The notes under the pieces were generated by a model. It ran no database searches and had not been told where the DNA came from. It worked only from the letters and a program-made list of their open reading frames with translations. From positions 124,001 through 188,000 of the forward strand of contig NZ_JBBMER010000006.1 of NCBI RefSeq assembly GCF_040096455.1: DNA of 64,000 nt. The letters are read 5' to 3'. The position numbers and the translations under genes are program-made. Of the stretch, positions 8,718 through 16,215 are shown piece by piece; position 1 is the stretch's first letter, and every line of letters starts with the position of its first letter. The stretch is from Lachnospira rogosae. Lineage in GTDB: Bacteria; Bacillota; Clostridia; Lachnospirales; Lachnospiraceae.

Positions 8718-9264
8718 ATTTTTATAAATGTAGAAAAATATTTTAAAATATTTTTACTGTTATTTGTTTATTCACATATATATAGATATTAAAACATTAT
8801 CCAATAATTTTATGTAATAAGTAAATGGGTTTCCAAATATTGATAAATAAATTTAAAATATAATAAAGTATATTTATATAATAAATCAGAATAAATTACT
8901 TAATATTTTTGATATATATTATTTTGTAGTAATCTATTATATATGCTTAGATTATTTCTTATATAATTATTTCTTAATTCAATTTTGCCGAAAGATATGA
9001 AATTAATAATAAATTCATTATTATAATTAATATATAGTCATTTCCTTTATGATTTACATTGATATCAAATTGTAATGATTGTAATAATAGATTGTAATGA
9101 TAGTGTTATAAAGAATTTTAAGGATTTTTAGATTCTATATAATAAAACTCTGACATAGAAAGCATATATAGATATGCATAATATAATTGATAGATTAAGG
9201 GAGTATTTACGCATAAATAAAATAGAAAGAATACAAAAATAATAAAATGATTTATAAAAAATTA

Positions 9265-9277
9265 TGAACTGAGTTCA
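9265..9277. promoter_or_regulatory. palindrome TGAACTGAGTTCA, copy 2
   Basis: Perfect dyad TGAACT-G-AGTTCA inside the inverted-repeat segment, 63 bp from copy 3 (start to start). Confidence 0.65.
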
Positions 9278-9327
9278 AAATTATAATGATATAAATGAGT
9301 ATTTATAATATTATACACAGCTAAAAG

Positions 9328-9340
9328 TGAACTGAGTTCA
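9328..9340. promoter_or_regulatory. palindrome TGAACTGAGTTCA, copy 3
   Basis: Identical to copy 2 over all 13 bp, in otherwise unrelated flanking sequence. This points to selection on the dyad itself. Confidence 0.65.
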
Positions 9341-9649
9341 ATAAATAAAATTATCTATATGAATTATATGGTGGGATTCTATGTCCAAATTATATATTTG
9401 ATATTCAATTATAATTCTATATAAACAAAGCATTATGCACATACATAATATTAAGTTATCAATTTGAATTTGTTTATCAATATTAATAATCTAGTTTAAT
9501 TGTTATATATGATTATTGGATAATGCTTTAATATCTATATATAATTATAAATAAAAAAATTACAGCAAATATATTATTAAATATAATTGAATTAATTCAT
9601 AAAGTGGTATTATACATATTGATAAGACATATATTATAAGGAATATAAT

Positions 9650-9670
9650 AAAGTGAACTGAGTTCACTTT
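9650..9670. promoter_or_regulatory. extended palindrome, copy 4 (10-bp arms)
   Basis: The same 13-bp core lies at 9654-9666, extended to perfect 10-bp arms AAAGTGAACT and AGTTCACTTT around a central G. It is the most symmetric copy. Confidence 0.7.
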
Positions 9671-9839
9671 ATTTGAGTACTATTATTGAAAAGTGATTAA
9701 TAATACATAATACCAATAATATATTTAATTATAATAAATCTAAAACAATATAATTAAATCTAAAATATTATAACTAATGAAACTTATATAATCTATACAA
9801 TTATAGTAATCAGTAATGATATTACAAACAAATGTTTTA

Positions 9840-9855
9840 AGTTCCACGTGAAACA
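9840..9855. promoter_or_regulatory. parS: parS-like site of the chromosomal Spo0J/ParB type
   Basis: AGTTCCACGTGAAACA matches the Firmicutes chromosomal consensus TGTTNCACGTGAAACA at 15 of 16 positions. AAATGTTT at 9830-9837 and AAACATTT at 9851-9858 extend the dyad. It lies in the partition region of what seems to be a secondary replicon, 1.2 kb upstream of parA. Confidence 0.7.
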
Positions 9856-10287
9856 TTTATATTGCTTTTAGATTATTAAATAATCATATATAGTTGCAGA
9901 TTATATTTGCAATTATGTAACTACCACACACATTTAATTGATTTTTTATGGATATTTCAACTCATAACATTTATAATATAAGAACACAAACAGATATTGG
10001 CTGATGAACAATAATAATTATTAGATAAAGCACACATCAGACGGCCGTACTGTAAAACAATAAAGTATTATTAAATGTATAATATGAGCATTAATACATA
10101 TAGATTAGGCGTTGATAATTAGAATAAATACTAAAAAATTCTAATAGTTAAAGCTTGTATTTACAGGTGTAACAAGTGATAATCACTAAAATATTAATAT
10201 AAATTAACTAATACTAATCAGCTGATATGCTTTTATTTAAACATACACATAGTTAACATATAATGAATATATTGAGGAATATAGATA

Positions 10288-11034
10288 ATGATATATAAAG
10301 AAAGATATAAAGTAGAGTTAGAGGATATTGGAAGAGAGAATAAGATAGACAACAAAAGAATCGTTACGATTATGGAGGATATTGCTGGTTCTCATTCAGA
10401 TAAGGTTGGATTGGGGGTATCGGCATCTGCTATTAATAAAAAGGCGTGGATATTGCTGGATTGGAAGATAAAAATCCTTAAAAGACCAGCTTACAATGAA
10501 TATATAGATGCAAGCACATGGTCTAGAAAGTCTGATAGACTATGTGCATTTAGGGATTTTGAATTATACGACCAGAATGGTGAGTTATGTGCAATAGGTA
10601 CTTCAAGATGGCTATATATGGATTTGGTAAGACGCAGACCTATTATTTTAGACAACAAAATGAACGATATATACGGTACTGAAACAGAAAAAAATGTATT
10701 CGATGAGGAGATAAAGAAGATAGAGCTTCCTGATTTGGATAATCTGCCAGATAACATTATGGTTACAGAAAAGCCATATTTAATACAGAGAAGAGATATT
10801 GATATTAATGGACATTTACATAATGTCAGCTATTTGGAAGCAGCATTAGAAGCTGTTCCAGAAGATATTTATAAAAATGTAGATTTTAACTATATAAGAA
10901 TTGAATATAAAAAAGAAATTATGCAGAATGATAACATAAAAATAAAATGTCTTACAGATAATAATTATAACTGCCTTGTCATATTTGAAACAGATAATAA
11001 AATGAATGCAGTAGTTGAATTGAAATTATTATAG
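10288..11034 (+). CDS. acyl-ACP thioesterase (FatA/FatB-like)
   Basis: The enzyme releases free fatty acids from acyl carrier protein. The 248 residues contain two hot-dog folds. The first carries the IMEDIAGSHSDKVG region and WILLDWKIKILKRP; the second begins near residue 165 and has the catalytic-type motif DINGHLHNVSYLEAAL (Asp, Asn and His region of acyl-ACP thioesterases). Length fits bacterial members. A GAGGA ribosome binding site precedes the ATG. It stands alone, with the centromere-like region upstream and hairpin repeats downstream. Confidence 0.9.
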   Translation: MIYKERYKVELEDIGRENKIDNKRIVTIMEDIAGSHSDKVGLGVSASAINKKAWILLDWKIKILKRPAYNEYIDASTWSRKSDRLCAFRDFELYDQNGELCAIGTSRWLYMDLVRRRPIILDNKMNDIYGTETEKNVFDEEIKKIELPDLDNLPDNIMVTEKPYLIQRRDIDINGHLHNVSYLEAALEAVPEDIYKNVDFNYIRIEYKKEIMQNDNIKIKCLTDNNYNCLVIFETDNKMNAVVELKLL

Positions 11035-11201
11035 GTAACTATATAGAAAAAGTAATACTGTTGAAATTAAAAAGTATAATTATGTTGAAATAACAGTATA
11101 TAACTGTATTTGTAATATAAAACTATATTATGTGACATAAATCCAATATTGTATTAAAGAATATATTGTAATATAAACATTATGTTTAAATGATAAAATA
11201 G

Positions 11202-11449
11202 ATGATATAATATGACTACTTCGTAGTCACTTAGAAGTTTCTTCGAAACTTCATATGCGTGGAAAAGCAACGCAGAAAATATGATATAATGAGCACAAGA
11301 GTGCTCATCTTAAAAGTTCCTTACGGAACTTTATATGTGCTGAAAAGCTGCACAAAAAATATGATATAATATGACTACTTCGTAGTCACTTAGAAGTTTC
11401 TTCGAAACTTCATATGCGTGGAAAAGCAACGTAGAAATTATGATATAAT
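11202..11449 (+). repeat. three tandem 79-80 bp units, each with three hairpins and an extended -10-like box
   Basis: Units lie at 11202-11280, 11281-11360 and 11361-11439, with a fourth copy of the leading ATGATATAAT at 11440. Each unit has hairpin 1 (GACTAC/GTAGTC in units 1 and 3, GAGCAC/GTGCTC in unit 2), hairpin 2 (GAAGTTTC/GAAACTTC against AAAGTTCC/GGAACTTT) and hairpin 3 (TGCGT/ACGCA against TGTGC/GCACA, with GAAAAGC in the loop). In the third unit the hairpin 3 arm is ACGTA, one base off. The stem changes between units 1 and 2 are paired, so structure is conserved while sequence is not. ATGATATAAT contains TG-N-TATAAT, so each unit could also start a transcript. Confidence 0.85.
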
Positions 11450-11481
11450 ATAAATTATAAAATAAATGTATAATAACAATA

Positions 11482-11575
11482 TAAGCTTAAATACAGTTAG
11501 AAATTGATTGAACAGAGTAGTTTACGATTAGACCAGTTATTGATATATAAACTTAAATATAGTTAGAAATTGATT
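11482..11575 (+). repeat. 28-bp direct repeat upstream of the small gene
   Basis: The copies at 11482-11509 and 11548-11575 differ at two positions and are 66 bp apart, start to start. They sit between the hairpin units and the 11641 gene. Function unknown; an operator pair is possible. Confidence 0.6.
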
Positions 11576-11640
11576 AATGGATTTATAATTTAAAAGCTAA
11601 CAGATTGATAGATTAATAAATAAAAGAGGAGCTGATAATA

Positions 11641-11850
11641 ATGGGATTTATTAATAAAGAAAAGGTCTTAAGAGGTGTTGGTAAAGCTGTTGACGTCACT
11701 AATAATGCGGCGGATAAGGTTACAGATTATGTAAAAGAAAATGAACTGGATAAGAAGGCTAAAAGTATGGCTGATGAATTTGGTGATGCAATGAAATCAG
11801 TAGGAAAGAGCTTAGAAGATACATTTTCTAATATAGTAGGAAAGAAGTAA
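11641..11850 (+). CDS. small hydrophilic amphipathic protein, unknown function
   Basis: The 69-residue product is rich in Lys, Asp and Val with spaced hydrophobics (VGKAVDVTNNAADKVTDYVK), which predicts one or two amphipathic helices and no membrane span. The ribosome binding site GAGGAG lies about 7 bp before the ATG, and codon use matches the neighbours, so it is very probably expressed. No named family is recognised. The pattern resembles small stress or membrane-surface proteins. It follows the hairpin and direct repeats, which may control it. Confidence 0.7.
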   Translation: MGFINKEKVLRGVGKAVDVTNNAADKVTDYVKENELDKKAKSMADEFGDAMKSVGKSLEDTFSNIVGKK

Positions 11851-11970
11851 ATATTTCAAATAAAACAATGCAAATAGAATGATAGACAAAATTATTAATA
11901 CCAAGTTCACAATAATTCAGAGTAAATATTATTAAATATATTTTAAGCATCTGGATTCACGGAGGATTTA

Positions 11971-12636
11971 ATGGATATATTTGATATAATTGGTCCGGTT
12001 ATGGTTGGACCATCAAGTTCACATACAGCGGGTGCGGTAAGGATTGGATATATATCCCAGAAGTTGATGGGAGAACAGATAAAGGAAGCAAATATTTTGC
12101 TGTATGGTTCTTTTCTTGATACAGGAAAGGGACACGGAACTAATAAGGCTATAGTTGCAGGACTACTTGGAATGCAGCCTGATGATATGAGAATACCACA
12201 TAGTATGGAGATTGCCGAAAAAAAAGGAATAAAGGTGACATTTGGAAAATCAACGCTGAAAGAAGCACATCCTAATAGTGCACAGATTATATTAACAGGT
12301 ATTTCTGGAAAGCAGCTTGAGGTTGTAGGTGAGTCACTTGGTGGTTCAAGAATAAATATCGCACAGATTGATGGAATAACAACGAATTTTTCGGGAGATT
12401 ATCCAACTTTAGTTGTGCATAATCAGGATCAGCCGGGGCACGTTAGTGAAGTGACATCAATGCTTGCACACAAATCCGTGAATATTGCAACTATGCAGTT
12501 GTATCGTTCTAACAGAGGCGGTGATGCAGTAATGGTTCTGGAATGTGATCAGGAGATACCACGCGAAGGCATAGAATGGCTCAAAAAGGTTGAAGGAATA
12601 ACTAAAGTAACATATTTATCGCAAAAGGGAGATTAA
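11971..12636 (+). CDS. sdaAB: L-serine dehydratase, iron-sulfur-dependent, beta subunit
   Basis: With the alpha subunit this protein deaminates L-serine to pyruvate and ammonia in the cytoplasm. The N-terminus IFDIIGPVMVGPSSSHTAGAV is the serine dehydratase beta signature. The C-terminal 70 residues (from about 147, YPTLVVHNQDQPGHVSEVTS) form an ACT domain that binds a small ligand such as serine. At 221 residues it has the usual length for two-subunit Gram-positive enzymes. GGAGG precedes the ATG. It is followed 3 bp later by sdaAA, so the two are co-translated. Confidence 0.96.
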   Translation: MDIFDIIGPVMVGPSSSHTAGAVRIGYISQKLMGEQIKEANILLYGSFLDTGKGHGTNKAIVAGLLGMQPDDMRIPHSMEIAEKKGIKVTFGKSTLKEAHPNSAQIILTGISGKQLEVVGESLGGSRINIAQIDGITTNFSGDYPTLVVHNQDQPGHVSEVTSMLAHKSVNIATMQLYRSNRGGDAVMVLECDQEIPREGIEWLKKVEGITKVTYLSQKGD

Positions 12637-12639
12637 ATA

Positions 12640-13518
12640 ATGAATTATCATTCTATAAATGATTTGGTGGAATTATGTCATAAGAACAATGCACAGATAT
12701 GGCAGGTTATTATGATGGATAATGCACACGAGCGTATGGTTTCCGAAGATAAGATTTTTGAAAATATGCGTCTGATGTATAAAGCTATGAAAACTGCAGA
12801 TAATAATTATGATAAATCTCTTAAGTCACCAAGCCGGATGGCAGGTGGTGACGGAGAGCTGATGTATCAATATAACAAATCAGGCAGGAATATATGTGGA
12901 GATTTTGTAGGAATGGTTATGGAAAAAGCTCTTAAAATGGGAGAGTCTAATGCGTGTATGCGTAGAATAGTAGCTGCACCTACAGCGGGGTCTTGCGGAG
13001 TAATTCCAGCGGTATTTATATCATATGAAACATATTTTAAGGCACTTGAAGATGATATGGTTAAGGCGTTGCTGATTGCTTCAGGAATTGGAGCAGTTAT
13101 AGCAGAAAATGCTTCTATAGCCGGGGCATCAGGAGGCTGTCAGGCAGAGATTGGAAGTGCAAGTGCAATGGCGGCGGCAGGGTTGACATTTCTTCAGGGA
13201 GGAGATAGCCTGCAGATAGTTAATTCGAGTGCATTGGCATTAAAGAGTATGTTAGGTCTTGCATGTGATCCGGTATGTGGACTTGTAGAAGTTCCTTGTA
13301 TTAAAAGAAATGTTGCGGGAGCTATGAATGCAATAACGGCTGCACAGATGTCTATGGCAGGTATTAAAAGTGTAATATCACCAGATGAAGTTATTGATTC
13401 AATGCAGAGAATTGGTGCGGCAATGCCATCAAGTTTAAAAGAAACAGCCAGAGAAGGTCTTGCTATAACACCAACGGCAGAATTAATTAAAAGAGAGCTT
13501 GACAAAGTGACAGATTAA
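12640..13518 (+). CDS. sdaAA: L-serine dehydratase, iron-sulfur-dependent, alpha subunit
   Basis: This is the catalytic subunit that carries the oxygen-sensitive [4Fe-4S] cluster. The 292 residues include AAPTAGSCGVIPA (about 109-121) and CDPVCGLVEVPC (about 207-218), which hold the cluster cysteines, and a Gly/Ala-rich stretch typical of the family. A GGGAG ribosome binding site overlaps the end of sdaAB. Supply of pyruvate from serine is a common fermentation step in anaerobes. Confidence 0.96.
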   Translation: MNYHSINDLVELCHKNNAQIWQVIMMDNAHERMVSEDKIFENMRLMYKAMKTADNNYDKSLKSPSRMAGGDGELMYQYNKSGRNICGDFVGMVMEKALKMGESNACMRRIVAAPTAGSCGVIPAVFISYETYFKALEDDMVKALLIASGIGAVIAENASIAGASGGCQAEIGSASAMAAAGLTFLQGGDSLQIVNSSALALKSMLGLACDPVCGLVEVPCIKRNVAGAMNAITAAQMSMAGIKSVISPDEVIDSMQRIGAAMPSSLKETAREGLAITPTAELIKRELDKVTD

Positions 13519-13711
13519 TTATTATAATAATAACACAGGACAATAAATCATTAAAAAAGTATAAAAAATACAATTTTTCAGTTGCTATATTAAAAGTAAC
13601 CTATTATAATATGTAAAAGTGTCAGGTAGATATTAATAATTGTTTTGCATATTGATATTTAACTGATGAGAAAGATTTTATTATTTAATGTTAATTTAGG
13701 TTAATTATTAA

Positions 13712-13739
13712 TTGACAATATTTAATAAGATATTATAAT
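13712..13739 (+). promoter_or_regulatory. sigma-A promoter of the candidate small RNA
   Basis: TTGACA at 13712-13717 and TATAAT at 13734-13739 are perfect hexamers with a 16-bp spacer. The predicted start is near 13745. No protein gene begins within 300 bp downstream. Confidence 0.8.
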
Positions 13740-13744
13740 AGATT

Positions 13745-13921
13745 GTGTCAGGTTATGATATTTGAAAGTTAGATGATGTTTGTTTGGTTATATTTTTGAG
13801 AACCTGATACTAAGTTTAATTTGGACGAAAGTATATTGGACAATCTCCAAAGCCAATATACTTGACTATATTTCTATCCCCTCTACTCATCCCCGGTCAC
13901 CCCAGACCGGGGAACTTTTTT
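13745..13921 (+). ncRNA. candidate intergenic small RNA with C-rich region
   Basis: A transcript from the perfect promoter to the terminator would be about 175 bases. Its 5' end (13745-13754) pairs with 13801-13810 over 10 bp including one G-U. A second hairpin has 10-bp perfect arms AGTATATTGG (13830-13839) and CCAATATACT (13853-13862). A single-stranded pyrimidine stretch with CCCCTCT and TCCCC follows, then the terminator stem. C-rich unpaired runs of this kind in Firmicute small RNAs pair with ribosome binding sites. No known RNA family is recognised, and a long 3' leader of another transcript cannot be excluded. Confidence 0.55.
13891..13921 (+). terminator. Rho-independent terminator
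   Basis: An 8-bp GC-rich stem (CCCCGGTC with GACCGGGG), a 6-base loop and AACTTTTTTT. It is the most GC-rich stretch of the neighbourhood. Confidence 0.9.
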
Positions 13922-14088
13922 ATTTATAGAACACTTGCTGAATGTGATTAATTTATATCTAATAATACAGGAAAATATGTGCAAAAAGAGTAGAAAAATG
14001 TAGAACATTTATATTTATTTATGTTATAATACTTCAACGATATGAAATGATATATTCTATGTTATATAAGAAACTAGGAGGTTATGGT

Positions 14089-16047
14089 ATGGAAGATACA
14101 ACAAAGGTTGATGCTGAATCTACGATGCCTGAAGCAGATAGCGAGGAAGCTGTATCAGAAGTGGATAAGAAGGTAAAAGTTCCAAAGTCTAAAAGATTTG
14201 GAAAGAAGGAATCAGCTAAGCAGCCTGTAAAAGATAAATTGAAAGCTGACAAGCCTAAGGTTGTTAAGAGTAAGTCTAAGAAGTCAGTTAAGAATAAGGA
14301 TATTTCTAATGATAATAACACATCGAATGAGTATAGACAGCCGGGACTTAAGATGAGTATTAAAGCAAGACTTATAGCTAGTTCTGTTCTTCCTACAGTT
14401 GTGGGTATTACAGTAGTGCTTATTATTGCAATTGTTAATATGTCAGCTGGTATGAATGCAGAGGCATCTAATGGACTTGTGCTTCTAGCAGAGGCAACAA
14501 AGTCAAGTTATGATAATACATATTCTGGTGATTGGCGTGTCGATAATAATGGTAACATTTTTAAAGGTGATACTAATCTTTCACAGAAGCAGGACGGAAT
14601 TGATAAGTTTACAGATGATAATGATGCAGATATTGCAATCTTTTATGGTGTTGATTCCAAGGTAACATCATTAAGAGATTCTAATAATAAGAGAATGTTG
14701 AGCCTTAAAGCACCAGATTCAGTATGGGAAAAGGTTAAGACAGGAGAGACATATAAAGCAGATCATATCGATATTGATGGAGTTGATTATACAGGTGTAT
14801 ATCTTCCATTAAAGAATTATAACGGCAATATTGTGGGTATGTTATTTGCTGGAGAACCAAGAACAGCTATAACATCATTTATTATACAGAGGGTTATAGC
14901 ACTTGTGGGAGTAACAATTATTGTTCTTTTAGTAATAGCAGTGATATCATTGATGCTTTCCAGAAAAATTGCTAATGCTTTAGTGACAGTCAACAGATTA
15001 TTTGTTTCCCTGTCTAATGGTGATTTAACTATGAAGGTTGATCCTAATATGTTAAAGCGTAATGATGAGATTGGAGAGATGGCGGGTTCTGTACAGGCAC
15101 TTATCAGCAAACTTAATGGTATTGTGACAGGACTTACAGAATCAGCAGATCAGTTATATAAGTCTGGAGATGAGATGGCGGCTACAGCGAGCCAGTCAAG
15201 TAAGGCTACAGAAGAAATATCAAGTGCAGTTGAAGATATATCAAAAGGAGCTGTGTCGCAGGCAGAGGAAATCCAGAATGCTTCATCATATATTGCTAAT
15301 ATGGGCAAGCTTATTGAGGATATTGTTGAGAAGGTATCTAATCTTACACAGGCGGCTAATGTTATGGGTAACGCAGGTGATACTTCAATGAATACTATGG
15401 TTGAGTTATCTGAGTCTAATGACCATACTACAGAAGCAGTTAATAAGATTGCAGATCAGATTGAGCTTACTAATGAATCGGTTGGCAAGATTGGAGAAGC
15501 AGCTGCATTCATTACTAATATAGCAGACCAGACAAGTCTTTTAGCACTAAATGCTTCAATCGAATCAGCAAGGGCTGGTGAAGCGGGAAAAGGATTTGCA
15601 GTTGTTGCATCTGAGATACAGAAGCTTGCATCACAGTCAGATGAAGCGGCTGGTGAGATTAAGCAGATAATTGAAAATCTTAAGCAGGAATCAGAAAAGA
15701 CTGTTGAAGAGATGAATTCTACAAAGCTTCTTATTAATGAGCAGGTCGTTAAGCTTAATGCGACAAGGGACAGTTTTGTTGATGTTAGTGATGGCATTAA
15801 TGTATCAAGACAGGAGACAGCAGCAATTGAGGTTAATGTAGGTTCCTGTGATGACGCAAGACAACAGGTTAATGACGTAATAGCTAATCTTTCTGCTATT
15901 TCTGAACAGAATGCTGCATCAGCTGAGGAAACAACAGCTTCAATGCAGGAGCTTACAGCTACAATTAGTATGCTTTCAACAACTGCTAATGATTTGATGA
16001 AGATATCAGAGAAGCTTAACTCAGAAATGAAGTTCTTTAAGATATAG
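14089..16047 (+). CDS. methyl-accepting chemotaxis protein with Cache-type sensor
   Basis: A membrane chemoreceptor that signals to CheA/CheW. The ATG at 14089 is preceded by AGGAGG at 7 bp, so upstream in-frame ATGs (14047) are not starts; this gives 652 residues. Residues 1-90 are an unusual cytoplasmic Lys/Ser/Asp-rich extension. TM1 is about 94-117, then an extracellular Cache-like domain, TM2 (about 265-290), HAMP, and the signalling domain with its tip (ADQTSLLALNASIESARAGE) and GFAVVASEIQKLA. No CheW or CheA gene is in the window, so it must work with proteins encoded elsewhere. The stop is followed by a shared terminator. Confidence 0.93.
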   Translation: MEDTTKVDAESTMPEADSEEAVSEVDKKVKVPKSKRFGKKESAKQPVKDKLKADKPKVVKSKSKKSVKNKDISNDNNTSNEYRQPGLKMSIKARLIASSVLPTVVGITVVLIIAIVNMSAGMNAEASNGLVLLAEATKSSYDNTYSGDWRVDNNGNIFKGDTNLSQKQDGIDKFTDDNDADIAIFYGVDSKVTSLRDSNNKRMLSLKAPDSVWEKVKTGETYKADHIDIDGVDYTGVYLPLKNYNGNIVGMLFAGEPRTAITSFIIQRVIALVGVTIIVLLVIAVISLMLSRKIANALVTVNRLFVSLSNGDLTMKVDPNMLKRNDEIGEMAGSVQALISKLNGIVTGLTESADQLYKSGDEMAATASQSSKATEEISSAVEDISKGAVSQAEEIQNASSYIANMGKLIEDIVEKVSNLTQAANVMGNAGDTSMNTMVELSESNDHTTEAVNKIADQIELTNESVGKIGEAAAFITNIADQTSLLALNASIESARAGEAGKGFAVVASEIQKLASQSDEAAGEIKQIIENLKQESEKTVEEMNSTKLLINEQVVKLNATRDSFVDVSDGINVSRQETAAIEVNVGSCDDARQQVNDVIANLSAISEQNAASAEETTASMQELTATISMLSTTANDLMKISEKLNSEMKFFKI

Positions 16048-16099
16048 TACATAAGCAGATATGTGAATTATAATCATCTGTTTAGTGCATAAATAATAA

Positions 16100-16166
16100 A
16101 AAATGCCGCATTAATGTGGATATTCCATAACTTGGAATATGTTACACATTAATGCGGTATTTTTTA
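16100..16166. terminator. bidirectional terminator between convergent genes
   Basis: A 13-bp outer stem (CCGCATTAATGTG, 16106-16118, with 16145-16157) encloses a second 8-bp hairpin (ATATTCCA/TGGAATAT). A runs lie on the left and a T run on the right, so it can stop transcription from both sides. Confidence 0.9.
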
Positions 16167-16215
16167 TTATAAGTATTATTGTATACAATAATGCTTATTT
16201 TATTGCATAATTAAT

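Larger units (their letters stand above)
8777..9543. repeat. 32-bp inverted repeat flanking two ParB-site candidates
   Basis: The arm at 8777-8808 matches the reverse complement of 9512-9543 with one mismatch. Similarity continues inward in weaker form (AATATTGATAAA-type sequence just inside both arms), so the region seems to be an old inverted duplication. Palindrome copies 2 and 3 lie inside; copies 1 and 4 lie outside. Confidence 0.75.
8603..10287. other. 1.7-kb gene-free centromere-like region
   Basis: No credible open reading frame occurs between parA and the thioesterase gene. The region holds four copies of the palindrome TGAACT-N-AGTTCA, a 32-bp inverted repeat (8777-8808 and 9512-9543, one mismatch), a chromosomal-type parS-like site at 9840-9855, and TTGTAATGA-type direct repeats around 9070-9105. 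Next to parA this layout is what a partition centromere looks like. Confidence 0.7.
11035..11640. other. intergenic region with tandem hairpin repeats
   Basis: The 600-bp spacer holds no gene of credible length. It contains three tandem hairpin units (11202-11449) and, closer to the next gene, a 28-bp direct repeat with two mismatches (11482-11509 and 11548-11575, core AGTTAGAAATTGATT). A GAGGAG ribosome binding site for the next gene is near 11628. Confidence 0.6.
13519..14088. other. intergenic region with a candidate small RNA and the chemoreceptor leader
   Basis: Apart from the small RNA candidate at about 13745-13921, the region is AT-rich and holds no gene. The chemoreceptor ribosome binding site AGGAGG is at 14076-14081. 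Confidence 0.5.

Noticed and set aside
8603..10287. CRISPR-like reading of the repeated TGAACTGAGTTCA
   Set aside because: Only four short palindromes at irregular distances; no repeat-spacer periodicity and no cas gene in the window.
11202..11449. CRISPR array
   Set aside because: The units are joined without unique spacers and their internal sequence varies with preserved pairing, so it is a structured tandem repeat.
15456..16052. 198-codon open frame opposite the chemoreceptor gene
   Set aside because: It is antisense to the conserved signalling domain, has no ribosome binding site, and its Ser/Ala-rich product mirrors the repeat codons of the receptor.
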